Source of the DNA: Ochromonas danica
Lineage: Eukaryota; Sar; Chrysophyceae; Chromulinales; Chromulinaceae
Length of the DNA: 49,780 nt
Assembly: GCA_015146655.1 (NCBI GenBank)
Contig: VKHL01000189.1
Location: forward strand, 1 to 49,780
Direction: 5' to 3'
This document shows positions 8,735 to 18,321 of this stretch, piece by piece; position 1 is the stretch's first letter; each line of letters starts with the position of its first letter. The notes under the pieces are model-generated. The model saw only the letters and a program-made list of their open reading frames with translations. It was not told the origin of the DNA and searched no databases. The position numbers and the translations under genes are program-made.

Positions 8735-9502
8735 TTAGCACTCCTTGGTAGCCACTTTAGTGAGCACAGCCTTCTCCAGCAGATCACTTGATAGCTCTGC
8801 CCCACTGAGCTTGAACACCTTGGCGATACCATTCAACACCTCGTTAGATAGGCGATTGAAGGCATGCAGTTGGGCTGGGAAGATGTGGTCTGGGCTCTCT
8901 CGTCCTCCTGCCTCTAGCAGTCGCTGACAGACCTCCTCGAAGGTCACCCTCCTCCTGCTGCTGCTACTACTGTTACCACTACCACTGCTACCCTTCCCTC
9001 TCTCCTCCGCACTGAGAGAGGGTACAAGGAAGGTCACAGCGGCTACGGAGGTGGTACTAGGAGAAGGTGAGAAGGAGGAGATGCTGTAGGGAATGTTCTT
9101 GTTGCCTCCTAGCTGGTAGCACAGGTCCACTAGGTAGGAGCAGGTGGAGGAGGAGGAGGAGGACTTGACCTCACCTCGTCTACTAGCCTGATAGGTGCGA
9201 TAGATAGCCGTCTCAAGGTGAAAGAGAGAGATGACATGGGCGAGGTCGATGAGGCAAGTGACTGACCAGCAGTCCTCCACAGAAGACTCACTTACCCACC
9301 CTCCTCCTCCTCCTCCTCCTCCTCCTCCTCCTCCTCCTCCTCCTCCTCCTCCTCCTACCCCTCCTGTTCCTCCTTCTCCACTGCTACTGCTACTGGGAGA
9401 TGGAGCAAGCAAGTCAGTAGGAAAGTCAGTGATATCAGTAAAGAGTCGAATTCGACAGTCTGATGGTAAGGTCACTTGATACATGATTAATGAGAATGAC
9501 AA
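8735..9502 (-). CDS. TPRKB: TPRKB/Cgi121-like KEOPS subunit
   Basis: Single frame of 255 residues, longer than the usual 175 or so because of a Gly run (about 45-70) and Ser-rich inserts. The N-terminus (CRIRLFTDI) and the C-terminal block (residues about 222-252, VLNGIAKVFKLSG then ATKEC) align well with human TPRKB (ITEVKKIYKLSSQE then STKDV). The central block with HVISLFHLETAIYRTYQ fits the A-N-K-A-V-H-L-Y-K region. In KEOPS/EKC, Cgi121 binds Bud32/TP53RK and tRNA and supports formation of t6A at position 37 of ANN-decoding tRNAs. Translation may start at Met1 or Met7 (9484). It is head to head with FIS1, whose upstream frame overlaps. A perfect donor, GGTAAGT, lies just after the Gly run, but no in-phase acceptor was found, so I keep it unspliced. 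Confidence 0.75.
   Translation of the reverse strand: MSFSLIMYQVTLPSDCRIRLFTDITDFPTDLLAPSPSSSSSGEGGTGGVGGGGGGGGGGGGGGGGGGGWVSESSVEDCWSVTCLIDLAHVISLFHLETAIYRTYQASRRGEVKSSSSSSTCSYLVDLCYQLGGNKNIPYSISSFSPSPSTTSVAAVTFLVPSLSAEERGKGSSGSGNSSSSSRRRVTFEEVCQRLLEAGGRESPDHIFPAQLHAFNRLSNEVLNGIAKVFKLSGAELSSDLLEKAVLTKVATKEC
9297..9356. repeat. Coding CTC/GGA trinucleotide microsatellite
   Basis: About 20 near-perfect CTC units encode the poly-Gly run of the minus-strand TPRKB-like gene. The repeat is probably length-variable between strains and falls in a loop of the expected fold. Confidence 0.8.
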
Positions 9503-9629
9503 GACAGCACCTTTCCATGGAATCCATCCTCATTCCATCCAAGGCAGCATGGCAGTGTGGGAGAAGAAGCACCGTGAAGTTGGAAGTGGCAGACTACAAT
9601 CGAATCAGAAGAAGAAGAAGACGAAGACG

Positions 9630-10759
9630 ATGGCCACCTCGACAGGAAAAGGAAGTGAGAAGAGTGGAATTGGTAAGAAGCAGGCAGAAGAGCTTGACTA
9701 TAGCCTAGTAGGAGGTGCTACTGAAGAAGACATCGAGTGAGTCTTTCTCTTCTCACTTTTCAGTTTACCTCTCTCTTTTTCACAACCTTATTAATCCCTT
9801 TCTGTGTGTCCCTCTCTCTCTCTTCTTCATATCCTTCCTAATCCCTTTCTGTGTACCTCTCTCTCTCTCTCTCTTCTTCACATCCTTCCTAATCCCTTTC
9901 TGTGTACCTCTCTCTCTCTTCTTCACATCCTTCCTAATCCCTTTCTGTGTACCTCTCTCTCTCTCTTCTTCACATCCTTCCTAATCCCTTTCTTTGTCCC
10001 TCTCTCTCTCTTCTTCATATCCTTCCTAATCCCTTTCTGTGTACCTCTCTCTCTCTTCTTCACATCCTTCCTAATCCCTCTTCATTCCTCTTAATGAGAG
10101 AACAGAAGTCATCGCAAGCTTTGGCTATCCGATCAAGACAGTGATCTCTTACGATTTCAATATGCGCAGGTTCTAGTACGCAGTCCTCACCAAGAAGATC
10201 GACTAGAAGCCTTGCTGCACTTGGAGACCTTGATCTCCACCAAGCGATCCTCTGACTATCTACGAGATGCACTCTTTCTTATGGCAGTCTTGAGGTATAT
10301 CATGGGAGAATATCATCTAGCACGTGTTTGTGCTGAAGAATTGTGTCGAATTGATCCAGACAATCCACAGGTAGGAGAAGAAGAAGGTAGACGGTAGTAC
10401 TAGTGGTAGTGGTGGTAGAAGGAGTGGTAGGTAGTGGTCGTGGTAGTAGTGGTGGTTGGTAGTGACAGTGGTGTAGTAGTGGCTGTCTTGTGTTAGGAAT
10501 GAGAGGGTAGTAGAAGGGGTAGTACTGTAGCTATTGTGACTGTATGGTGACTGACTAATTCATGTCTGCTGTTGATGTACACACTGTGTAGGTGAAGAAT
10601 CTCTTCATTGCTGTGCGTTACAAGCACGAGAAAAGCCTGGAAGCTGAACGTGAAGAGCAACAAAAGCGAGATGTAGGCATTGCTGTGGGGGTAGGCATGG
10701 GATTGGCTGCCTTGGGCATGGGCATCGCCTTTGCTCTCGCTAGACCCAACAAGAAATAA
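9630..10759 (+). CDS. FIS1: Fis1, mitochondrial/peroxisomal fission adaptor
   Basis: Three exons, 9630-9736, 10106-10370 and 10592-10759, join in phase to give 179 residues. The TPR-like bundle is recognisable: RFQYAQVLVRS matches human FEYAWCLVRS, and RDALFLMAVLRYIMGEYHLA matches RDYVFYLAVGNYRLKEYEKA. The C-terminus has a Gly/Ala/Met-rich tail anchor (about 154-174) ending in RPNKK, typical of outer mitochondrial and peroxisomal membrane insertion. Fis1 recruits dynamin-related fission factors. The upstream frame is open to an in-frame ATG at 9483, overlapping the TPRKB start; I choose 9630 because the added residues are basic and low in complexity and Fis1 does not need them. Intron 1 carries a minisatellite, and intron 2 is rich in GTAGTGGTAGT. 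Confidence 0.9.
9797..10080 (+). repeat. Minisatellite in FIS1 intron 1
   Basis: About six tandem copies of a unit of roughly 45-51 bp, each with CTTCTTCACATCCTTCCTAA and a variable CT run followed by CTTTCTGTGTACC. Length differences come mainly from the CT dinucleotide part. The pyrimidine-rich sense strand runs up to the acceptor at 10105. Confidence 0.85.
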
Positions 10760-11197
10760 TGATGTCCTGTTACTGCTACTGCTGGGCTAGACCACACCAT
10801 CACCACTCTCTTCTCTTCTCCTTCTGCCTCGTTATTTACTTGACTACTTGTTATAGGCAGTGTTTTGGTGGTGAAGTTGAGTGATGGTGGTGATGGTTGT
10901 GTATATAGTCATCTAAACTTGTTCTTGTGATCTCGTCTCAATTACTTACGATTCTTAAGACAAAAGTGATCTCATCCTTTGGTGATCTCATCCTTTGCAA
11001 GTTGATATACACAAAGAGAAGGGAAGGGGGGAAATGAAGGGGTGGGGGTGGGGAGTATCACAATGACGATAGTCTATGATATATATAAGAGAGTATCAAA
11101 ATTCTCACCCAGAAAGACAGACGAAGCAGACGAAGGGAATCAATCAATCAATCTATAACATGCAACAGCAGTAGTAGCAGCAGCAGAGAAAACCATT
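10760..11197. other. Convergent spacer between FIS1 and the acidic repeat gene
   Basis: Both genes end here. A short direct repeat (GTGATCTCATCCTTTG, 10968-10996) and a G-rich run (11024-11052) are present. I see no gene. Confidence 0.5.
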
Positions 11198-12331
11198 CTA
11201 TTTCTTATTCTTACTACCAAAGATCCAAGAAAAGAATCCACGCTTAGGAGGTGTAGTGGTAGACTCGGGGGCATTGGGATCGCTGGCTTCCAAAGCCTTC
11301 TCCTCCACTGCCTTCTTCTCCCAAGCCTCCACACCTAGCTCTGGTTCCTTGGCAGCTTCTTCAGGAGTTAATCCAACGGATTCCATGACAATTTGGATCT
11401 CCTTCTCATCACGCTCATGCTCTTTCTCAACCTTCACCTCCCAGGCTTCGCGCTCATCACCAGCAACACCAAGCACTGCAGCAGGTGCCTCGCCTTCTTC
11501 CACCTTTGAAGTGGCAGGCTGTTCTTCAACAGTTGTCTTGGGCTCCTCCACGGGAGCAGCAGGAGGAAGGACTTCCTCTTTGACTGGCTCGGGGACAGCA
11601 GGGAGAGCTTCTTGAGGCTTCTCCTCCACCTTGGCGACAACAACTTCCTCAACAACAGCAACAGGGGCAGGCTCTTCGACCTTGGGCTCCTCAACAACAG
11701 GGGCAGGCTCTTCGACCTTAGGCTCCTCAACAACAGGGGCAGGGGTAGCCTCCTCAACAACAGGAGCAGTTTCCTCCACCTTGGGCTCCTCCACAACAGG
11801 GGCGGGCTCTTCGACCTTAGGCTCCTCTACTACGGGGGCAGGAGTAGCCTCCTCAACAACAGGGGTAGCTTCTTCAGTCTTGGGCTCCTCTACTACGGGG
11901 GCAGGGGTAGCAGCAGCGGGTTGTTCCTCCACCACAGGCTCCTCTGCAACAGGGGCAGGAGCAACTGCCTCCTCAACAGCCTTGGGCTCCTCCTTCACCA
12001 CTTCTTCAGTGGCAGGAGCCTCAGGCTTGGCCTCCTCAGCTGGCAGAGCGACAGGCTCTTCAACAGCCTTGGGCTCCTCCGCGGCGACGGCGACGGCGGC
12101 AGCGGGGACAGGCTCTTCCTCCTTGACCTGGACCTCCTCTTCCACCTTTGGCTCCACGGCAAGAGGTGCCACCTGCACTTCTTTGACCGCAGCATTCTCA
12201 GTGACAGACTTCTTCTTCTTGGGCTTCTTCTTCTTCTTCTTCTCTGCACCACTCACTTTTTCTTCTCCTTCCACTTCCACATTGTCAAGAACTTCTTCTT
12301 GTTCGTTCTGATTTTCTTCACTAGGGTCCAT
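11198..12331 (-). CDS. Acidic E/P/V/A repeat protein
   Basis: Single exon of 377 residues. Residues about 30-42 are a Lys cluster (AEKKKKKKPKKKKS). The middle is built from imperfect repeats of APVVEEPKVEEP and relatives. A less repetitive acidic block has a putative helix (VKVEKEHERDEKEIQIVMESVGL, shown here in part), and the protein ends with PPKRGFFSWIFGSKNKK, an aromatic-basic tail that could be a binding or membrane-contact motif. Repeat units show no frame damage although the DNA repeats strongly, so protein sequence appears maintained. I cannot assign a family; low complexity makes homology searches unreliable. The + strand carries long shadow frames caused by the repeats. Confidence 0.65.
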   Translation of the reverse strand: MDPSEENQNEQEEVLDNVEVEGEEKVSGAEKKKKKKPKKKKSVTENAAVKEVQVAPLAVEPKVEEEVQVKEEEPVPAAAVAVAAEEPKAVEEPVALPAEEAKPEAPATEEVVKEEPKAVEEAVAPAPVAEEPVVEEQPAAATPAPVVEEPKTEEATPVVEEATPAPVVEEPKVEEPAPVVEEPKVEETAPVVEEATPAPVVEEPKVEEPAPVVEEPKVEEPAPVAVVEEVVVAKVEEKPQEALPAVPEPVKEEVLPPAAPVEEPKTTVEEQPATSKVEEGEAPAAVLGVAGDEREAWEVKVEKEHERDEKEIQIVMESVGLTPEEAAKEPELGVEAWEKKAVEEKALEASDPNAPESTTTPPKRGFFSWIFGSKNKK

Positions 12332-12798
12332 GTTGATTGATAGGGTGACTGTCTGTCTGTCTTGTCTGTCAAGTTGTTCTCGATCTTCTTCTTCTCTCTC
12401 TCACTCGCTCCCTCTCTGTGGCGCACAACAACAGACACCACCCCACGCAGACACACGAGAAAAAAGTCGACTTTTCGAGACACAGACGTATATTTATTAT
12501 TGCCTTGCGGAGGGCAATATGGGAGAAATTCATTTCTTCCCTATGGGAGGAAAGAAACACACTGTGCGAAGTTAACAGCTGTGTAAAGTTAACAGCTGCG
12601 TGAAGTTAACGGCTATGTAAAGTGTGAAGTTAACGATATTGTGAAGTTAAAGGTGGTGCCAGCCTCTCTGTCTCTCATGACCCGATCACATCATTCAATA
12701 CGGTATCACATCTCATTACTCAAAGTCATAATCATACCATATCCTCTTCTCTATTTATTCCATTTGACATAGCTACTACCTAGTAACTGCTACCTACT
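12332..12798. promoter_or_regulatory. Bidirectional promoter region with GTTAAC repeats and hairpins
   Basis: This spacer separates two divergent genes. Two adjacent inverted repeats occur at 12499-12518 (ATTGCC/GGCAAT) and 12521-12541 (GGGAGAAAT/ATTTCTTCCC). They are followed by about five copies of an 18-24 bp unit containing AGTTAAC (12565-12654). A CT-rich stretch precedes the minus-strand start. Function is inferred from position only. Confidence 0.4.
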
Positions 12799-13991
12799 AT
12801 GTTGAAGAGAACACCTTCCCAGAAGAAGATCATGTTGAAGGTGCAGCTAGTCGACGTGGTCTTCTCCCAGGAAGTCACTTTCAACGTGGCCATCACTCCA
12901 GCAGGTGAGGTAGAAGGTACTGTAGAGGTGCCTATATCTGAGTTAGAGAGACTGTCTCAGTGGAAGGAAGTGAATTGGAGAAACCTTCTCTTTGTCTATG
13001 AGAAGGAGATGACGTGGAGCAGTCGCTGTCAAGGAGTCATCCAAATGGTAAGCCACCCACCTACCTACCTACCTACCTTCCCTCCTGCTCCTCCTCCTCC
13101 TCCTCCTGCTCCCCCTCCTCCTCCTCCTCCTCCTAACCCAAGTGACCTCTGTCTATCTAGCGTGAGCCTCTCTCTCCTCATGGCATAGCGAGGATCACTG
13201 TGTGGCAGCTACACGATGACATGGCAGGCTATGCTGGTCCTCTCTCTTCTGTTGACCCTCTCTGCCTCGACTTGTGTCCCAGTCTAGCCTGTAATGAACT
13301 GGTTACCCTCTTTGATCAGCTGGGCTTATTGTCCTCCTCTCCTCATATCATGGGGGATCCTATTCTACCCCCTGTGGGTAATAGGAGGGTAACCATAGCA
13401 ACTCCTCCTCCTCCTCCTCCACCACCACCACCACCACTGGCTGCTGGTGTTGGTGGTGGTGCAGATGATCATGTTAACCCTCAACAACAGCAACAAGCCC
13501 CTCCTCCTCCTCCTCCTGCAGCAGTAGCACCGCAGCCTATATGGCAAGTGCTCCAAGTGGGTCTGGCAGTGAAGTTGCTCTTCTTCTACCTCATCTGCCA
13601 GAGAAATCGTCATCTGACTAGTACCAACAAGCAAGGCATCTTGCTCATCTGCTGCTTCTTCTACTTCTATCGAGTAGGAGTGTTGAATGGATTGATTCGA
13701 TATCTCTTTGGTCGAGCAGCAGGTCATGCTCAGCAGCAGCAGGAGGAGGTGGTGGTACCTCGACGGAATCTAATGGACGACATGTGGCAGATGATAATGA
13801 GACTGCTTCGACAAGGTCCAGTGCTACCACGAGGACCAGGTGTGATACAAGATGCACAAGCTATTGTCACGGCCTTCCTTGCCTCTCTCTTCCCTAATTG
13901 GCAGATTGAACTGGCACCTCCTCCTCCTCCTCCACCACCACCTCTACCCGAGCAACCTCAAGCCCGTCGGCTTCCTCCTCAAGTGCGATAG
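12799..13991 (+). CDS. Membrane protein with HERP-like C-terminal region, function unknown
   Basis: Two exons, 12799-13047 and 13161-13991, join in phase 0 (donor GTAAGC, acceptor TCTAG), giving 359 residues. Residues 1 to about 150 look like a compact beta-rich domain. Pro and Gln runs (about 170-220) come from CTC, CAC and CAG expansions. Residues about 222-275 hold two hydrophobic helices separated by a short basic loop (QRNRHLTSTNKQG), then a helical RRNLMDDMWQMIMRLL segment and a Pro-rich tail. The paired-helix pattern followed by a loss of hydrophobicity recalls HERPUD-like ER membrane proteins, but the N-terminus does not look like a ubiquitin-like domain, so I keep the function open. 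Confidence 0.6.
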
Positions 13992-14528
13992 CAAGGGTCA
14001 AGAGGAGTGAGTGTGTTCTGTTTGTTTGATTTTGATTGTTCGCGAGATGTAAGTGGGATAAAGTAGTTGTAGTGGTGGTGGAGGAGGAGGAGGAGGATTG
14101 TTTATTGGGTTAGGGTAAATTAGAAAGGAGGGTAAATCTGTTCTTCGAGTTGTTATTATTGTTATTGTTATTATTACAGACAGAGTATAATTGGTGAGAT
14201 ATCTACACATTCGATAGAGTAGAGAGACAGTAGAATAGAGAGAATGAATGGCTGATGACTGACTGACTGACTGTGTACTAGTTACTAGTTAGTGTACTAC
14301 TACTACCAGCAGTGTACTAACAACTAGCACACTAACCAGTCACTAGTTACTAGTTAGTGTACTAGCTTGACTAGTAACTAATGGTTAGTGTATTAGACTA
14401 GTGAGTGTAGTAGACTAGGTGTTAGTAGCTGTTAGACTAGTTAGTGTAGTGGTAGTAGGTTATGTTAGTGTAGTAGCTGTTAGTAGTAGGTGGTGGTGTA
14501 GTAGTGGTGTAGTGGTAGTGTAGTGGGT
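13992..14528. repeat. Convergent spacer with TAGT/ACTAG-rich simple repeats
   Basis: Contains GACTGACTGACTG (14252-14271), many ACTAGTTACTAG and GTTAGTGTAGT variants (14274-14525) and a GGAGGA run. The ACTAG palindromes are numerous enough to fold locally. No gene is seen. Confidence 0.6.
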
Positions 14529-15098
14529 TTACTTCTTGCTAGACTGTGAGAGCATTGACTCTCCATCCATACCACAAGGAGGGTCATAAGACCCATGCCA
14601 GCCAATAAGAGGACGACCACAAGGATCGACATAGTACCTAGCTCCTTGAGGGATAACAGCCACACTACCCGCATAGGCTACCCGTACCTCCTCCTCCTCC
14701 GCCACCATAGGACTACCTGCTGTCCACCAACAACTTGAAGCTGACAAGGAAGCATCTATAGGAGATGACCAGTTACCACTACCATAGACTTGTGCATCAT
14801 ATAAGATGCTCGCTACCGCAGGGAATTCTCTTTCTCTAGCGAGGTCAACAGGCCGCTTGTCCTTGTCCGTTGAGGCTAAGATGAAGGCACCGTATTGTAT
14901 GAGAAGCTTCGTGGCTTCAAGGTTACCCCAATAGGCAGCATAGTGGAGAGCAGTCCAATAGGTATGACGTTGTGTCCAGTGTGCGAGATGACGTGCAAAG
15001 TGAATATCTTTCTTCATACGAAGAATGACTTTATCCCAGTCACCGTGATCGATGACATCTTCTAGGAAACATTCAATCTCTGAAGATAATGATGGCAT
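14529..15098 (-). CDS. Short ankyrin-repeat protein with YYVDPCGRPLIGWHG tail motif
   Basis: Single exon of 189 residues. Residues about 45-105 hold one clear ankyrin repeat (WTALHYAAYWGNLEATKLLIQYGA) and a second degenerate one (DKRPVDLAREREFPAVASILYDA). The tail, about 155-185, reads ARYYVDPCGRPLIGWHG then YDPPCGMD, a motif I have seen behind ankyrin repeats in other protist and plant proteins but cannot name. Ankyrin repeats bind partner proteins; no partner is suggested by context. It shares a 380-bp divergent promoter with the EF-hand gene. Confidence 0.75.
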   Translation of the reverse strand: MPSLSSEIECFLEDVIDHGDWDKVILRMKKDIHFARHLAHWTQRHTYWTALHYAAYWGNLEATKLLIQYGAFILASTDKDKRPVDLAREREFPAVASILYDAQVYGSGNWSSPIDASLSASSCWWTAGSPMVAEEEEVRVAYAGSVAVIPQGARYYVDPCGRPLIGWHGSYDPPCGMDGESMLSQSSKK

Positions 15099-15204
15099 TT
15101 GTCTTCTTTATATACTGACTGACTGACTTGACTGACAGATGATGATTATGATTGTGATTATGATAGATTGGAGCAGGAAGACAATGGCGTTGAGTTGGGG
15201 GGTT

Positions 15205-15344
15205 AGGCCATTAGGCCATTAGGCCATACCGTGGCCATATGGCCTAGATTTGAGAGTTGAAACCCTGGTTTTCAGACTTTCCTCTTTCCACCAACACACA
15301 CATACAGGCCATATAGGCCACATGTCCTAGGCCATGGCCCAGAA
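15205..15344. promoter_or_regulatory. GGCCAT/ATGGCC motif cluster in a bidirectional promoter
   Basis: Roughly ten GGCCAT or ATGGCC elements in two blocks (15205-15247 and 15307-15344), several overlapping as palindromes such as GGCCATATGGCC. They lie between the ankyrin gene start (15098, -) and the EF-hand gene start (15479, +). Repeated palindromic sites in a short divergent spacer suggest binding by a dimeric factor. Confidence 0.5.
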
Positions 15345-15478
15345 CCACCGGAGGATGGCAACGCAATTATTATTCCCGCGCAAGACAACAAACGAGTTTC
15401 TTGGTTCGTTACAACAGTTTCACGGCGGAGAAGAGGATTAGTATGAGATCAGCTCAGCTATGAAGTGAAGTGAACACT

Positions 15479-16721
15479 ATGGGGGCAGCTTTGTTTTCAG
15501 TCAAAGAATTTGTTCGTCGTGATGAGGTGTCAGGACAAGGTAAAGAGGTTCTAGTCTTTTGTAAGCTAGTTCATATCACTCGAACAGAGTTGAATCGACT
15601 CTTTTATGTCTTCCAATCCCACGTGACCAATCCACAGCTGCAGACTATTCACTTACCCACTTTCTTCCAACGACTCAAACTACCATATAATCTTCTTGTT
15701 TCAGTCTTCTTTCAGTTCTATGATGTCCACAAGACTGGAGAACTAACGTTTTTGGACTTTATTAGCACATTATGGCTGTTATTAACAGCGAATGAAGAGT
15801 CTTTAGCAGTTTTATGCTTCTCCTTCTTTGATCTGGACATGTAAGCTTACTGCTTTCATTGACTGACTGACTAACTATCTGCCTATATAGTGAGTGAGTG
15901 AGCATCTGTCTCTTGTTAATGTTTCTTGTGCTGAGAACAGGGTGGACTATCTCGAGATCGATGAAATCAACTATCTCACCCATTTCCTCTGGGAATTCAA
16001 GCCTTCTAAAGCTGCTGAGAAAGGTCTAAAGAAGCTTAGACTCAATAAAGATGGAACAATGACTCTGCCAGAGTTTGTTCTTCTGTGTCATCACTTCCCT
16101 GCACTACTTGCTCCTCTACGACAATTGCAAAAGGCTTTGCGTAAAAAGATCATTTTCAAACGCTTTTGGAGACAAATTCAAGTACGAAGACAAGAGAAGT
16201 TTGGAAGTCGAACGAATGGTTTGAAATTGGCAATGCGTGGCTTACGTGAAGGGATAGTAAAGCAATCATTGGATTATCTCAATCTTCGTCTTGACGTGGT
16301 ACCACGACAATATGTCGATCAGTATCATATGGTTCAACGAAGAAAGGCATCAACAGGACGAGGTCAAGTGATTTGGCCTTATGAGATTATTGAGCATTAT
16401 CGACAGCTTCTGGCTACACCTGATACCATCACTCTACAAGGGGACCACGTCGGCACGGATAATCCCTTTGCCAATGCTACTACCACCACCACTAGGACAT
16501 CATATCCCAGAGAGGAGGAGGAGGATGGATTTGATGCGAGGAGTACATCTGCTGAGATGTCTGCTGCAGGACATGTTGTAGATATTCCTAAAGTACTGGA
16601 GAAAGTATTAGCACAGCCTCCAGGTCATCATATTAAACCTCTCACTTCATCTTCTATGAAGACAACTACCATCTATACACCTTCTCAACAACAGTTGGCT
16701 GATATGCATTATATCATTTAG
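15479..16721 (+). CDS. EF-hand (calcineurin B-like) protein with basic C-terminal extension
   Basis: Exons 15479-15840 and 15941-16721 join in phase (AT|G codon; GTAAGC donor, AACAG acceptor) for 380 residues. Starting at the ATG gives MGAALFS, a possible but imperfect myristoylation signal (no Ser/Thr at position 6). EF-hand-like loops: a degenerate DVHKTGELTFLD, a near-canonical DLDMVDYLEIDE that spans the intron junction, and LNKDGTMTLPE. Lys/Arg-rich helices (about 200-270) and a disordered C-terminus follow. Calcium sensing is likely for at least one hand; the third loop lacks the first Asp. The partner is unknown. An upstream GTG frame exists, but ATG is preferred. Confidence 0.75.
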
Positions 16722-16779
16722 ATCAATCACTCTTTCCTTCTTCCTCTTCTTGTTCTTATTGTTGTTATTTTGCTTCGGC

Positions 16780-16902
16780 TGGAAGGCAGACCCGAAGGTT
16801 GCACTCTCGGTTGACCCGAAAGCTGGCCAGAAGGTTGACGGGATGGAACACTGGAAGGCTGACCAGAAGGTTCACCAGAAGGCTGGCTGGAAGGCTAGTG
16901 TA
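16780..16902 (+). repeat. GAAGGCTGACCAGAAGGTT imperfect tandem repeat
   Basis: About ten imperfect 10-12 bp units (GGAAGGCTGACC, CAGAAGGTT and variants) lie in the 248-bp convergent spacer between the EF-hand and coiled-coil genes. A 65-residue frame over it looks like a by-product of the repeat. Confidence 0.6.
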
Positions 16903-16969
16903 TATTATATTATAGTATATATAGTGTGTAATAGAATAATGTATTAGTTATGAAAGATGTCAATATTTT

Positions 16970-18168
16970 TTACATTTTGATTGTTTTCTTTTCTTTCGTC
17001 ATGACCATGACCTCCTCTTGTTGCTGTTGTTGTTGTGCTTTGCTTTCTTCTCCACCATGACGAGGATGATGAGGATGAGGATGAAGTCTTCCTCCACTAC
17101 TATTGGACAGTGATGGGGTATTAGGAGTAGAAGAAGTGTAATAGAGGCCAGCAGGATCACGTAGGATGTGTTGAATGCGTCTTTGAGTCTCAAGATAAGC
17201 TTGAGAACGCCTTCGAAATCGTTCCAAGACTTTCAATCCTCTCTCTGTATGTTGTTGTTCCTCTGCTAATTGATTATGAGCACGATCCAACAATCCTCTC
17301 AACTAATTCACATACGCAGACAGACAAAGAGAGAGAGTGTGTGTGTGTGTGAGTGAGAGAGAGAGAGAGAGGGAGGAAGAAGAGAGGATGGTATCTTTCA
17401 GTTTGTTAAGAGGAAGAAGTAAAGATGGCATCTTTCAGTTTTTCACAGACTGAAAAAAGTGAAGTGAAGGAGAGGGAGGAGGGACTAACATTGTCATTCT
17501 CATCCAATAGACAGTGTCGTTCATTTTCTGATCTTGCCAAACGATTCTCATAATCTTCTACCATCTCCTCCTAACAAACAAAGAGAGATAGAGAGAGGTC
17601 AGTCAAGCCATGAAGAGGTCACCAGTCCTAATAGCCTCCTCCTTACATGACTATTCTGAGCATCTTGAAGAGCTTGTTCTGCAGTCTCTAGGGCATATTG
17701 AAGTTTCTGTTTCAGTCGATCATTTTCTTCTTGTAAGGAGAGGATGATCTCATTCTTCTCGTCCACAGTCAAGGGAGGTCCTTGACCTTGGCCTTGACCT
17801 TGCTGCTGCTGGTAGTTGTCTTCCATGATGGGAAGGTCTCTGATAGGAGAGAGTGAGGTAGCATAGCTACTCGCCACTGACTCCGTCAAGATGGGTGGGT
17901 GTAGTTGTTGGTACTGCTGGTGCTGGTGCTGCTGGTAGTGTGTTTGATGGGGAAGGTATTGATTGGTGGTGCTAGGACTGCTTGGGGGGCTTTCCCTGCG
18001 CAGTCGAGGTAGTGGTGGACTGCTAGCGGGGGCGGTGGAGGAGTCAGCAGCAGAGAATAAGCCATTACCAGCATGTAAGAGAAGATTCTCATAATGTAAG
18101 CGAGCACGATCTAAACGCTTCTTAGCAGAGTCTTCATATCCACCAGAGAAAGAGGAAGACAAAATCAT
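16970..18168 (-). CDS. Coiled-coil protein, three exons, function unknown
   Basis: Exons 18168-17647, 17570-17490 and 17302-16970 (reverse strand) all join in phase 0, giving 311 residues. Donors are GTAAGG and GTTAGT. Residues 1-30 include a basic helix (KKRLDRARLHYENLL). A Ser/Pro/Gln/His-rich disordered stretch fills about 35-130. Residues about 135-255 form a heptad-rich coiled coil through all three exons (EEMVEDYENRLARSENERH on exon 2, LRGLLDRAHNQLAEE on exon 3). The tail ends in poly-Gln and a Lys cluster. DRAR.HYENLL near the start and DRAHNQLAEE later look like repeats of one motif. Centrosomal or cytoskeletal roles fit but are not shown. Confidence 0.7.
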
Positions 18169-18321
18169 CTCTAGCTATTAATACTGGACTATATTATATA
18201 ACTCACAGTCAAAAGAGAGAGAAACGAACTATTGTTGTGTTGCGGTGGATATTGTTAACTTAACAGGAGCAAGTTCTTGTTAGTCGTTTCAAATATGAAG
18301 CTATAGTAGACTAGTCTGCTA

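Noticed and set aside
11256-12340. Long + strand frames opposite the acidic repeat gene
   Set aside because: Products are Ser/Thr/Gly or Leu/Arg repeats created by the complementary repeat; the minus frame has a start, a basic and an aromatic end and no repeat-only character.
13992-14528. ACTAG-rich palindromic stretch considered as transposon ends
   Set aside because: No terminal inverted repeats with target duplication and no transposase-like frame nearby.
16750-16947. 65-codon frame with DPKAGQKVDG-like repeats
   Set aside because: Follows an imperfect DNA repeat in a short 3'-3' spacer; a start without supporting context.
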